From the NCBI RefSeq assembly GCF_000717185.1, contig NZ_JNYE01000120.1:1-21645 (forward strand): DNA of 21,645 bases, written 5' to 3'. This document shows, one piece after another, positions 1 to 5,843 of this stretch; position 1 is the first letter of the stretch; each line of letters starts with the position of its first letter. The position numbers and the translations under genes are program-made. Source of the stretch: Kitasatospora phosalacinea. Its GTDB lineage: Bacteria; Actinomycetota; Actinomycetes; Streptomycetales; Streptomycetaceae. The notes beneath the pieces were generated by a model that was given only the letters and a program-made list of their open reading frames with translations, did not search any database and had not been told where the DNA came from.

Positions 1-22
1 CCATCCACGGCTTCTTGCTCAC
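1..22 (-). CDS. 5' end of a transposase (probably IS5 family), cut by the window edge
   Basis: Only seven codons are visible, read from a GTG at 22 towards the left edge: V-S-K-K-P-W and a partial codon. This start resembles the N-terminus of a common Streptomyces IS5-family transposase type that opens with (V/M)SxKPWIV. The neighbouring DNA is already mobile, because the IS3 remnant at 168-1187 ends abruptly about 145 bp upstream of this start. The stretch 23-167 would then be the end of this second element. The call rests on very few residues and on context, and the sequence to the left of the window is needed to confirm it. Confidence 0.33.
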
Positions 23-128
23 ACCATCACGAACGGACGAATCGTCACATCGGTCACGCCCCACCAGCAACGATCACGAAGATCGTGTTACGAGTTCTAA
101 GCAAGAGTCAGACCGCCTCGGCCGGGGC

Positions 129-153
129 TACCCGATCCTTGCGGGATCCGGTA
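129..153. repeat. Imperfect inverted repeat (stem-loop) next to the IS3 truncation point
   Basis: Two 10-bp arms (129-138 and 144-153) pair at nine of ten positions around a 5-nt loop. A short palindrome, GACTGACAGTC, follows at 160-170. The structure lies between the truncated IS3 OrfB and the putative second transposase start, so it may belong to the terminal region of that second element. No gene is evident in 23-167. Confidence 0.45.
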
Positions 154-167
154 CGAGAAGACTGACA

Positions 168-869
168 GTCGTAGCACGATCCGATGCGTCCGGTGCTCAT
201 CCGAACCCCCAACTGGCGCTCTTTGGCGCGCAATTGGGTGGAGGTGTATTCGCTGCCGCTGCCGCCGTGCGCGATACAGCCCGGCTTCAGATGGCCTCGC
301 CCGTGGGCCATGTGCAGGGCGTTGACGACCGGGTCGGCGCGGTGGTTGTCGGACACCGACCACCCGACGATCTCGCGGGTGGCCAGGTCCAGCCGGTAGG
401 CGAGGTAGAGCCCGCCCTCGCCGGTGGGCGGGTACGTGATGTCGCCGACGAGGCGGATCCCGGGCCGGGCAGCGGTGAAGTCACGGGCTGTCAGGTCCGG
501 CGCAGGGCGGGCCTGCCGGTCCGGGCGGGTCAGCGAGCGGCGCCGGCGGCGGGTGACCCCGCTCATGCTGTGTTCGCGCATGAGGCGTTCGAGCCGCTTG
601 TGGTTCACCGTGCGTCCATGGCACTGCAACTCGGCGTGCACACGCGGCACTCCGTAGGCGAGGTGGACCACGGTGATCTCGTGCACGAGCGCATCGTCGG
701 CCCGCTTACGCGCGCCTCTGGCCCGTTCGCCCTCGACCCAGGCGTAGAAGGAGGAGCGGGGGCACCGAAAATCCGGCGGAGCAGGGTGACCGGGTAGGTG
801 GCCTTCTCCGCCGCGATGAACCGGTAGGTCTCAATCGCCGGTCGCTCTCCCGCGCGAAGAAGGCCGTCG
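168..869 (-). pseudogene. IS3-family transposase OrfB (rve/DDE integrase domain), frameshifted and truncated
   Basis: The catalytic subunit of an IS3 transposase would be made as an OrfA-OrfB fusion after frameshifting. The N-terminal part (I-E-T-Y-R-F-I-A-A-E-K, around 805-838) and the remainder (from about 758 downward) lie in different frames. A one-base loss near 758-763, in a run of five C, explains the break. The HTH_21-like segment and the integrase core follow. The first catalytic Asp is present in V-G-D-I-T-Y. The second block, normally H-S-D-x-G-S-x-Y-T-S, reads H-G-G-S-G-S-E-Y-T-S and so has lost its Asp. The catalytic Glu is beyond the truncation. The frame then runs into unrelated sequence and stops at 108. 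Confidence 0.75.
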
Positions 870-1134
870 TTTTTTTCAGGGTCTCGATGGTTTTCCGCTG
901 TTCGGGGTCCTGTCGACGCAGGCGCCGCAGTTCTTCGCGTTCGGCACCGGTCAGCTGGCCCGCACTGCCCTTACCGCGGTCGGCCCGGTCCTGCTTGACC
1001 CAGCTCCGCAGGCCCTCGGGGCTCATCCCCAGGTCCCGGGCCATCTCGGTGACCGTCTTGCCGGACGAACGGGCCAACGTCACGGCGTCCCGCTTGAACG
1101 CCTGCGAGTACCGCTTGCCCTGCTTGTTGCTCAC
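706..1134 (-). pseudogene. IS3-family transposase OrfA (HTH_Tnp_1 type)
   Basis: OrfA is the DNA-binding subunit of an IS3 transposase. A GTG start at 1134 follows GGAGG at a spacing of 12. Residues 1-60 form the helix-turn-helix (Y-S-Q-A-F-K-R-D-A-V, then M-A-R-D-L-G-M-S-P-E-G-L-R-S-W-V). Residues 63-96 are the charged leucine-zipper-like segment ending in the typical L-K-K-x-T-A-F-F-A-R-E. Homology ends near residue 97 (about position 840). The usual OrfA stop is missing, so the open frame continues about 45 residues through OrfB sequence in the wrong frame, ending at 706. Up to residue 97 OrfA itself looks intact. It is classed as a pseudogene because the element is dead. Confidence 0.72.
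870..876 (-). promoter_or_regulatory. A7 slippery tract for OrfA-OrfB frameshifting
   Basis: On the minus strand seven consecutive A residues encode the L-K-K of OrfA. A -1 shift here moves translation directly into the OrfB frame (A-I-E-T-Y-R-F-I), as expected for programmed frameshifting in IS3 elements. An A7 run is otherwise rare in this GC-rich DNA. The match to a strict X-XXY-YYZ heptamer is imperfect. Confidence 0.5.
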
Positions 1135-1247
1135 CTGGCTCTACTTCCTCCGGGCCTCGCGTCCCAGTCTCCAGGTGTCCAGGTCCACGGGGGAAGCTTC
1201 ACCTCGACGAGCCCGTCCTGGAGGAGGCGGTCCCATGGCGACATCAT
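1131..1247 (-). CDS. Possible 38-aa ORF overlapping the OrfA start
   Basis: From ATG at 1247 (a second ATG follows at 1244) the frame encodes 38 residues including S-P-W-D-R-L-L-Q-D-G-L-V-E-V-K-L-P-P-W. Its stop overlaps the OrfA start as GTGA, the arrangement seen in translationally coupled genes. The same frame is open upstream to a TGA near 1315 and reads plausibly, so this may be the 3' end of a gene interrupted by the insertion rather than an independent peptide. I recognise no family. There is no clear Shine-Dalgarno sequence. Confidence 0.22.
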   Translation of the reverse strand: MMSPWDRLLQDGLVEVKLPPWTWTPGDWDARPGGSRAR

Positions 1248-1716
1248 GGCACCCTTGGCCTGCCGCGCGTTGGACGGGTGCTGCCAGGCATACGGGATAG
1301 TCCTCCCTGATCACACTATCGACTTCAACGGTGCGACTGACAGTGCAGGAGGCGGAATTCCCAGGTGGTAGCGGCGGGAGCCCAGGACGGGGACGGGGCT
1401 CCGGTGACGAGGTCTGCAAGCGCGCGATCGTAGGGAGAGTGCACCTGCCCGAGCCGTCGTTCCCACTCGGTCACCTGGGCCGATGGCACCCCTGAGGTTG
1501 CTGACGAGTCGTCAGGAAAGTCAGCAAAAGGTCAGCATTCATCCGCCCACAGCCTGTAAAACCGACCCGCAGATGGGAATTGGCGGGGTGCCGGCGGTCG
1601 TCGTCGAGACGGCCGCCGGCGACGCCTTCCGGGCCTGGGCGCCGCGCCGGGGACGGTTGCGGAGCACCCTGTTCGTCTCGGTGTCCGCGACCGCCCAAGG
1701 ATCCTATTTCGGCAGG
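1248..1716. other. Gene-poor junction between IS remnant and pirin gene
   Basis: No complete gene is supported here. There is a sharp inverted repeat at 1501-1515, three copies of GTCAG at 1511, 1520 and 1531, and a decamer GACTGACAGT at 1335-1344 that also occurs at 160-169. From ATG at 1573 to about 1713 the plus strand reads as GC3-rich coding-like sequence (M-G-I-G-G-V-P-A-V-V-V-E-T-A-A-G), but it then runs on antisense to the pirin gene. It could be a gene fragment. Parts of this region are less GC-rich than the rest of the window, which fits accessory or decayed DNA. Confidence 0.5.
1498..1515. repeat. Inverted repeat CTGACGA-G-TCGTCAG (operator-like, copy 1)
   Basis: Perfect 7-bp arms surround a single central base (1501-1515), preceded by TTG. 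The 18-mer starting at 1498 matches the one at 3285-3302 at 16 of 18 positions. The two copies bracket the pirin/AhpD pair. Short near-perfect palindromes of this kind are typical TetR-type operators, but the binding protein is not identifiable here. Confidence 0.5.
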
Positions 1717-2643
1717 TCAGTGCCGGTTTCCGCGCGCTTTGAGGGTAACGTTCGGGAGCTCCGGGGCGGGCAGGCGGTCGCCCGGGTAGCCCTGGACTTC
1801 GCCGAACCGGACTCCCTGCTCCCAGTCGAGCCGTGCTTGTACGATCTCCTCACTGGATCGGCCGATGAAGTTCCACCACATGACGATGTCCTCGCCGAAG
1901 GGCGGGCCGCCGAGCAGGATCAGGCGGGCCGGGGCGGGGGAGGTGTTGGTGAGGGTGAGGGTGGTGCGGCCGGGCGGGAGGTGGCCGAGGTCGGCGGGGT
2001 GGAGGGGGGTGTCGGCGAAGTGGATGTCGCCCTGGTCGACGAGGAGGCCGTGTTCGAAGGTCGGGTCGACGTCGAGGGTGGTGGTGGCGCCCGCGGAGAG
2101 GGTGAGTTCGGCGCCGAGGAGGGGGGTGAAGGTGGGGACGGGGGAGGTGTCGCCGGCCAGGGTGCCGAGGAAGACCCTGGCCTCGCCGCCGCCGGGGAGC
2201 GGGACGGGGGCGGGGACGTGGTGGTGGAAGTCGCGGGCGGTGTGCCGGTGGGCGTCGGGGAGGGCGACCCAGAGTTGGACGCCGTGCAGGACGGTGGTGG
2301 CGGCGGTGGAGGTCTCGGAGTGCGCGATGCCCCGGCCGGCCGTCATCAGGTTGAGTTCGCCGGGGCGGACGAAGGCGTGCACGCCGAGGCTGTCGCGGTG
2401 CTCGATCTCGCCGCTGAACAGCCAGCTGACGGTCTGCAGGCCGATGTGCGGGTGCGGGGCGACGTCCATGCCGCCGGTGGTGGCGACGTCGTCGGGGCCG
2501 TAGTGGTCGACGAAGCACCAGGCGCCGATGAGGGTGCGCCCGCGCTGGGGCAGGGTGCGCCGGACGGTCATCGCCCGCGGGCCGCCGAGCGGGACGTCGC
2601 GCGGGGGCAGGACTTCGGCGGCGCCGTTCTCGGTGGTGCTCAT
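1717..2643 (-). CDS. Pirin family protein
   Basis: This is a bicupin of the pirin family, cytoplasmic, 308 aa. Family members bind one metal (usually iron) in the N-terminal cupin, and several bacterial ones have quercetinase-like or redox-sensing roles. The metal ligands are visible as H64 and H66 in P-H-P-H-I-G and H108 and E110 in G-I-A-H-S-E. The C-terminal cupin spans roughly 180-290 and includes the typical L-G-G-x-P-F segment. ATG at 2643 was chosen because GGGAGGGAG lies just upstream; an upstream in-frame start would add 16 residues without a ribosome site. The gene is divergent from the AhpD-like gene at 2764 across about 120 bp, so shared control is likely. The substrate cannot be inferred. 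Confidence 0.9.
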   Translation of the reverse strand: MSTTENGAAEVLPPRDVPLGGPRAMTVRRTLPQRGRTLIGAWCFVDHYGPDDVATTGGMDVAPHPHIGLQTVSWLFSGEIEHRDSLGVHAFVRPGELNLMTAGRGIAHSETSTAATTVLHGVQLWVALPDAHRHTARDFHHHVPAPVPLPGGGEARVFLGTLAGDTSPVPTFTPLLGAELTLSAGATTTLDVDPTFEHGLLVDQGDIHFADTPLHPADLGHLPPGRTTLTLTNTSPAPARLILLGGPPFGEDIVMWWNFIGRSSEEIVQARLDWEQGVRFGEVQGYPGDRLPAPELPNVTLKARGNRH

Positions 2644-2763
2644 CGGGTGCTCCCTCCCGTGCCGCCGCGGACCGGCGAACACGTCCAGCAAATCGTTTCA
2701 TCTTCAACTATCATGGATCCGAGTGTCCGACAAACGCCAGTGCGCAGCGTGAGGAGAATCCGG
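2644..2763. promoter_or_regulatory. Divergent promoter region between pirin and AhpD-like genes
   Basis: This 120-bp gap has an A/T-rich island at about 2687-2715, conspicuous against GC-rich surroundings. On the plus strand TATCAT at about 2707-2712 could be a -10 element for the AhpD-like gene. The -35 match is poor. No clean inverted repeat was found inside the island. Confidence 0.4.
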
Positions 2764-3249
2764 GTGTCCGAGGTGACCGGGGTGGCGGCCCCGACGGGTC
2801 GGGTCTACGTCGACAAGCAGACCCCGCAGGCGTTCCGCGCCATGCTGGGCACCGCCGAGGCGGTCCGGCAGGCGGCCGCCGACGCCGGGCTCGACCGGCG
2901 GTTGGTCGAACTGGTCAACCTGCGGGTCTCGCAACTCAACGGCTGCGCCTACTGCCTGGACGTGCACACCAAGGCGGCGCTCAAGGAGGGCGAGGGCGTG
3001 CAGCGGCTCGGCGTGCTGGCCGCGTGGCGGGACGCCGCCGTGTTCGACGCGCGCGAGCGCGCCGCCCTCGCGCTGGCCGAGGCGACCACCCATCCGTCCG
3101 ACGCGGCCGCGCAGGAGGCGGCGTACGCGCAGGCCCGGGAGGTGTTCGGCGACGAGGAGATCTCGGCGGTGATCTGGGTGGCCATCACCATCAACGCGTT
3201 CAACCGGGTGTCGATCCTGAGCAAGCACCCCGTCCGCCCGGCCCGCTGA
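2764..3249 (+). CDS. Carboxymuconolactone decarboxylase / AhpD-like protein
   Basis: This is a 161-aa all-alpha protein of the CMD/AhpD superfamily, cytoplasmic. The redox motif is C61-A-Y-C64 followed by L-D-V-H68, the C-x-x-C-x-x-x-H signature of AhpD-type peroxidase partners. That favours a thiol-redox role over the decarboxylase branch. The GTG at 2764 is preceded by GAGGAG at a good distance. An in-frame ATG at 2713 would add 17 residues of poor quality and lacks a ribosome site. It is divergent from a pirin gene, and both families are linked to oxidative or electrophile stress, so a shared regulator is plausible. An operator-like inverted repeat lies 36 bp after its stop. Confidence 0.88.
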   Translation: MSEVTGVAAPTGRVYVDKQTPQAFRAMLGTAEAVRQAAADAGLDRRLVELVNLRVSQLNGCAYCLDVHTKAALKEGEGVQRLGVLAAWRDAAVFDARERAALALAEATTHPSDAAAQEAAYAQAREVFGDEEISAVIWVAITINAFNRVSILSKHPVRPAR

Positions 3250-3285
3250 CGCCCCGTCGGTGCGGCCCGTCGCTGCGGCCCCGAT

Positions 3286-3304
3286 TGCTGACGAACCGTC
3301 AGCA
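3286..3304. repeat. Inverted repeat TGCTGACG-AAC-CGTCAGCA (operator-like, copy 2)
   Basis: Perfect 8-bp arms surround a 3-base centre. This is the partner of the repeat at 1498-1515. It sits 36 bp after the AhpD-like stop and about 128 bp before the serine hydrolase start, so it could be a terminator-like hairpin for the former or an operator for the latter. No T-tract follows. Confidence 0.5.
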
Positions 3305-3384
3305 GCCAGGGCGGTCGCCCGCCGCACGGGTGGAATCGCGGGGGCGGGTGGGCGGACGCGGCCCGGTGCGGGCGTCCGGGTGGT

Positions 3385-3403
3385 GACCTGTGCAGAACAG
3401 GTC
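3385..3403. promoter_or_regulatory. Inverted repeat GACCTGT-N5-ACAGGTC upstream of serine hydrolase
   Basis: Two perfect 7-bp arms with a 5-nt spacer end 28 bp before the ATG at 3432. Allowing one bulged base, the pairing extends to GGTG(G)ACCTGT. This is either a repressor operator overlapping the promoter or leader, or an RNA hairpin just upstream of the ribosome site. Confidence 0.45.
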
Positions 3404-3431
3404 CACCCCCCTCCCGGAAGAGGTGCCCGCC

Positions 3432-4652
3432 ATGCGCCGTCCCCGCGTCCGGCGACTCGCCGTCGCCCTGCTCGCCCTGAGCGCCCTCGTCCCCGCCGCC
3501 CCGGCCGCGGCCGACTCCGGCGCCCCGTTCGCCCGCCCCGCCCTGCAACCCGCGCACCGTCCCGTGCACCCGCCGGTGGACGAGGACTGCCCGCTCGACC
3601 CGGCGCTCGCGGCCAAGTTGGACGCGGCGATCGCCGAGGTGCGCGAGCAGACCGGGACGCCCGGTGTGATCGTCGGACTGTGGATGCCCGGGCGCGGCAC
3701 GTACGTCCACGCCGACGGCGTCGCGGACAAGGCCACCGGGCAGCCGATGACACCCAACCTGAACGTGCGGATCGGCAGCGAGACCAAGACCTTCACCGTC
3801 ACCGCCGTGCTCGAACTCGTCGACCGCGGCCTGGTCGGCCTCGACGACCCGATCGCCGAGTACCTCGACGGCGTCCCCGACGGCGAGCACATCACCGTCC
3901 GCCAACTCGCCGAGATGCGCAGCGGACTGTACTCCTACACCTTCGACGACGACTTCGTGAAGGCCCTCCTGACCGATCCCGAACGGCCGTTCACCCCGCA
4001 GGAGTTGCTCTCGTACGCGTTCAAGCACGACAACGTGTTCCCGCCCGGCGAGGGATACCAGTACTCCAACACCAACACCGTCCTGCTCGGCCTGCTGGTC
4101 GAGAAGCTCGGCCGGATGCCGCTGCGCGACTTCATCCACCGCAACGTCACCGGCCCCGCGCACCTGAACCGCACCCTCTTCCCGCGCGCCGCCGAACTGC
4201 CCCGCCCCTACGCGCACGGCTACACCGACCAGACCCTGGACGGCTCCGTCGTCGACGCCACCCACTGGAACCCGTCCTGGGGCTGGGCCGCCGGGGCGAT
4301 GATCTCCGACCTGCACGACCTGCACCGCTGGGCCAAGACCCTGGCCACCGGCACCCTGCTCAGCCCCGCCACCCAGGCCGAACGCGAGAAGTTCATCCCC
4401 GTCCCGGGCTTCGGCGACGGCGCGGGCTACGGGCTCGGCCTGTTCCGGGTCGGCGGCTGGGTCGGCCACAACGGCTCACTGCCCGGCTACGAGAGCGTCA
4501 CCATCTACCTGCCCGAGCAGGACGCCACCCTGGTGGTCCTGCTGAACACCGACATCATCCACGAGGGCAACGAACCCTCCACCCTGTTCGCCGAGGCGAT
4601 CACCTCGATCGCCACCCCCGGCCACGTCTACGAACTGCCCGCCGAGAAGTAA
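3432..4652 (+). CDS. Secreted serine hydrolase (beta-lactamase / D-Ala-D-Ala carboxypeptidase family)
   Basis: This is a 406-aa exported enzyme of the class C beta-lactamase-like (PF00144) family, to which the Streptomyces R61 DD-carboxypeptidase belongs. A signal peptide spans about residues 1-28 (R-R-P-R-V-R-R, a hydrophobic core, then A-A-P-A-A-A). The active-site tetrad is S116-E-T-K119, followed by Y211-S-N213. The third motif is H346-N-G in place of K-T-G, as in R61-type enzymes and esterases of this family. The start at 3432 follows GGAAGAGG. An in-frame GTG at 3390 falls inside the inverted repeat and is less likely. The substrate is probably peptidoglycan peptides or a beta-lactam/ester, and this cannot be settled from sequence. 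It is followed at 77 bp by the kinase-like gene. Confidence 0.9.
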   Translation: MRRPRVRRLAVALLALSALVPAAPAAADSGAPFARPALQPAHRPVHPPVDEDCPLDPALAAKLDAAIAEVREQTGTPGVIVGLWMPGRGTYVHADGVADKATGQPMTPNLNVRIGSETKTFTVTAVLELVDRGLVGLDDPIAEYLDGVPDGEHITVRQLAEMRSGLYSYTFDDDFVKALLTDPERPFTPQELLSYAFKHDNVFPPGEGYQYSNTNTVLLGLLVEKLGRMPLRDFIHRNVTGPAHLNRTLFPRAAELPRPYAHGYTDQTLDGSVVDATHWNPSWGWAAGAMISDLHDLHRWAKTLATGTLLSPATQAEREKFIPVPGFGDGAGYGLGLFRVGGWVGHNGSLPGYESVTIYLPEQDATLVVLLNTDIIHEGNEPSTLFAEAITSIATPGHVYELPAEK

Positions 4653-4689
4653 CCCCAGGTCGGGAACCCCGCCCCCGGCCCCCGACGTC

Positions 4690-4719
4690 CCTCCCGTCGT
4701 CCTGGAAGACGACGGGGGA
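4690..4719 (+). terminator. Strong stem-loop overlapping the Shine-Dalgarno of the next gene
   Basis: CCCGTCGTC (4693-4701) pairs perfectly with GACGACGGG (4708-4716) around the loop CTGGAA. Including one T-G pair the stem extends to about 12 bp. There is no U-tract. The 3' arm runs into the GGGGGAGG that serves as ribosome site for the gene starting at 4730. It may end the serine hydrolase transcript, mask the ribosome site of the downstream gene, or both. Confidence 0.5.
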
Positions 4720-4729
4720 GGACCCGGAC

Positions 4730-5773
4730 ATGCGGGAGATCGGACCGTACCGGGTGCTGCGAGCACCCGGCACCGGCGGCGCGGAGCGGACCCACCTGTG
4801 CCGCGCCGCCGACGGGCTGCTGGTGGCCGTCGAGGAACTGCACCCCGCCCAGGCCCCGGACGCCGCCGCCCGACGCCGCTTCGCCCGACGGGCCCGCGCC
4901 GCCCGGCGGATCGACGGACCCTGGACCCTCCCCGTCCTGGACGCCGACCCCGACGCCGAACGGCCCTGGCTCGCCACCGCGCACGCCCCCGCCCCCGACC
5001 TGGTCCGACTGCTGCGCGCCACCGGCCCGCTGCCCGTCGCCACCGTCCGCCGCCTGGGCGCGGGACTCGCCCGGGCCCTGGCCGCCGGACACGCCGCCGG
5101 AGTCGTCCACGGCGGCCTCGAACCCGCCCGGGTGCTCGTCACCGCGCGCGACCCGAAACTGACCGGCTTCGGCCTCCCGCCCGCCCCCGGCCCGGACGGC
5201 ACCACCGGCCCCCTCGGCTACGCCTCGCCCGAACAGATCGAGCGACCCGCCGACACCGGACCACCCGGCGACGTGTTCGCCCTCGGCGCGCTGCTCGCCA
5301 CCGCAGCCCAGGGCCGCCACCCCTGGACCGGCCGCCCGCGGCCGTGGACGGCGGACGACGCCGCTGCCACCGGTGGCGGGGCCGGTGGAGGGGCTGGGGT
5401 CGGGGCCGGTGGAGGGGTCGGGGTCGAGGAGGCCCGGGCCGTCCGGCAGCGCATCGTCGACGGCCGACCCGACCTCGCCGACGTCCCCGGGGCGCTGCTG
5501 CCCGCCCTCGCCCGCTGCCTCGACCCCGACCCGGCACTGCGCCCGACGCCCGCCCAACTCCTCGTCCTGCTCGACCCCGACCCCGGGTTCGATCCTGCGC
5601 CCTGGCTGCCGCCCGCCGGGCTCGCCCTCACCGCCCGGTACGCCGCCGACCTGCCCCGGGCGGACGAGGCCGGACCCGTCCACCTGCACCCGCTGGTCGA
5701 ACACCCGCTGGTCGAACACCCGCTGGTCGAACACCTGCTGATCGACCAGCGCCCCGCGGGGCACCCGGCCTGA
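4730..5773 (+). CDS. Protein-kinase-like protein lacking catalytic residues (pseudokinase)
   Basis: This 347-aa protein has the layout of a bacterial Ser/Thr kinase: G-P-Y-R-V-L opening, glycine-rich stretch at 14-17, catalytic-loop region at 127-137, P-E-Q motif at about 167-169 and D-V-F-A-L-G at 181-186. The chemistry is gone. VAVK reads V-A-V-E35, the HRDLKPxN loop reads H-G-G-L-E-P-A-R (Arg, Asp, Lys and Asn all replaced), and DFG reads G146-F-G. It should be inactive and act, if at all, as a scaffold or regulator. No membrane segment is visible. Two oddities are a glycine/valine-rich insert at about 215-233 and three perfect H-P-L-V-E repeats near the C-terminus. ATG at 4730 follows GGGGGAGG. 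Confidence 0.8.
   Translation: MREIGPYRVLRAPGTGGAERTHLCRAADGLLVAVEELHPAQAPDAAARRRFARRARAARRIDGPWTLPVLDADPDAERPWLATAHAPAPDLVRLLRATGPLPVATVRRLGAGLARALAAGHAAGVVHGGLEPARVLVTARDPKLTGFGLPPAPGPDGTTGPLGYASPEQIERPADTGPPGDVFALGALLATAAQGRHPWTGRPRPWTADDAAATGGGAGGGAGVGAGGGVGVEEARAVRQRIVDGRPDLADVPGALLPALARCLDPDPALRPTPAQLLVLLDPDPGFDPAPWLPPAGLALTARYAADLPRADEAGPVHLHPLVEHPLVEHPLVEHLLIDQRPAGHPA
5377..5429 (+). repeat. G-rich imperfect tandem repeat inside the pseudokinase
   Basis: Two copies of a roughly 24-bp unit built on GGGGCCGGTGGAGGGG encode a glycine/valine run inserted between the kinase-like body and its last helices. The G-tracts are dense enough to form a G-quadruplex in RNA. It is probably a disordered, slippage-prone loop. 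Confidence 0.5.
5687..5746 (+). repeat. 15-bp tandem repeat encoding HPLVE x3 plus a degenerate copy
   Basis: The unit CACCCGCTGGTCGAA occurs three times without a mismatch (5687-5701, 5702-5716, 5717-5731). A fourth, altered copy follows at 5732-5746 (H-L-L-I-D). Perfect identity, including third positions, points to recent expansion. The unit length keeps the frame, so copy number can vary without destroying the protein. Confidence 0.9.
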
Positions 5774-5775
5774 CC

Positions 5776-5826
5776 GGGGCGGTGGGGCGGTGGGGTGGAG
5801 CGGGAGGGTGGAGCGGAGGGGAGGGG
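5776..5826 (+). other. G-tract cluster in a convergent gap (possible G-quadruplex)
   Basis: Immediately after the pseudokinase stop the plus strand has GGGGCGGTGGGGCGGTGGGG and further G3-G4 runs with short loops. It lies between the 3' ends of two convergent genes (pseudokinase and acetyltransferase), where it could help stop transcription. Confidence 0.4.
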
Positions 5827-5843
5827 CAGAGACCTCGGGGACC

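Larger units (their letters stand above)
168..1187 (-). mobile_element. IS3-family insertion sequence remnant, truncated at its OrfB end
   Basis: OrfA and OrfB of an IS3-family element lie in the usual order on the minus strand. Homology to OrfB stops at the conserved G-S-C-Y-D block (codon at 168-170), well short of the catalytic glutamate, so the 3' part and one terminal repeat are gone. The other end is less certain: IS3 ends begin TG, and the minus strand from 1187 reads TGGACCTGGACACC just upstream of OrfA, which is a candidate outer end. The element cannot be active as it stands because OrfB is frameshifted, lacks a DDE aspartate and is truncated. Confidence 0.65.

Noticed and set aside
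1483..2763. Long in-frame extension upstream of the AhpD-like gene
   Set aside because: The extension is antisense to the pirin gene and Gly/Val-rich; the real start is GTG 2764 with a good ribosome site.
2949..4469. 506-codon minus-strand frame opposite the AhpD-like and serine hydrolase genes
   Set aside because: It has no motif, biased composition, and is fully explained as the antisense of two solid genes.
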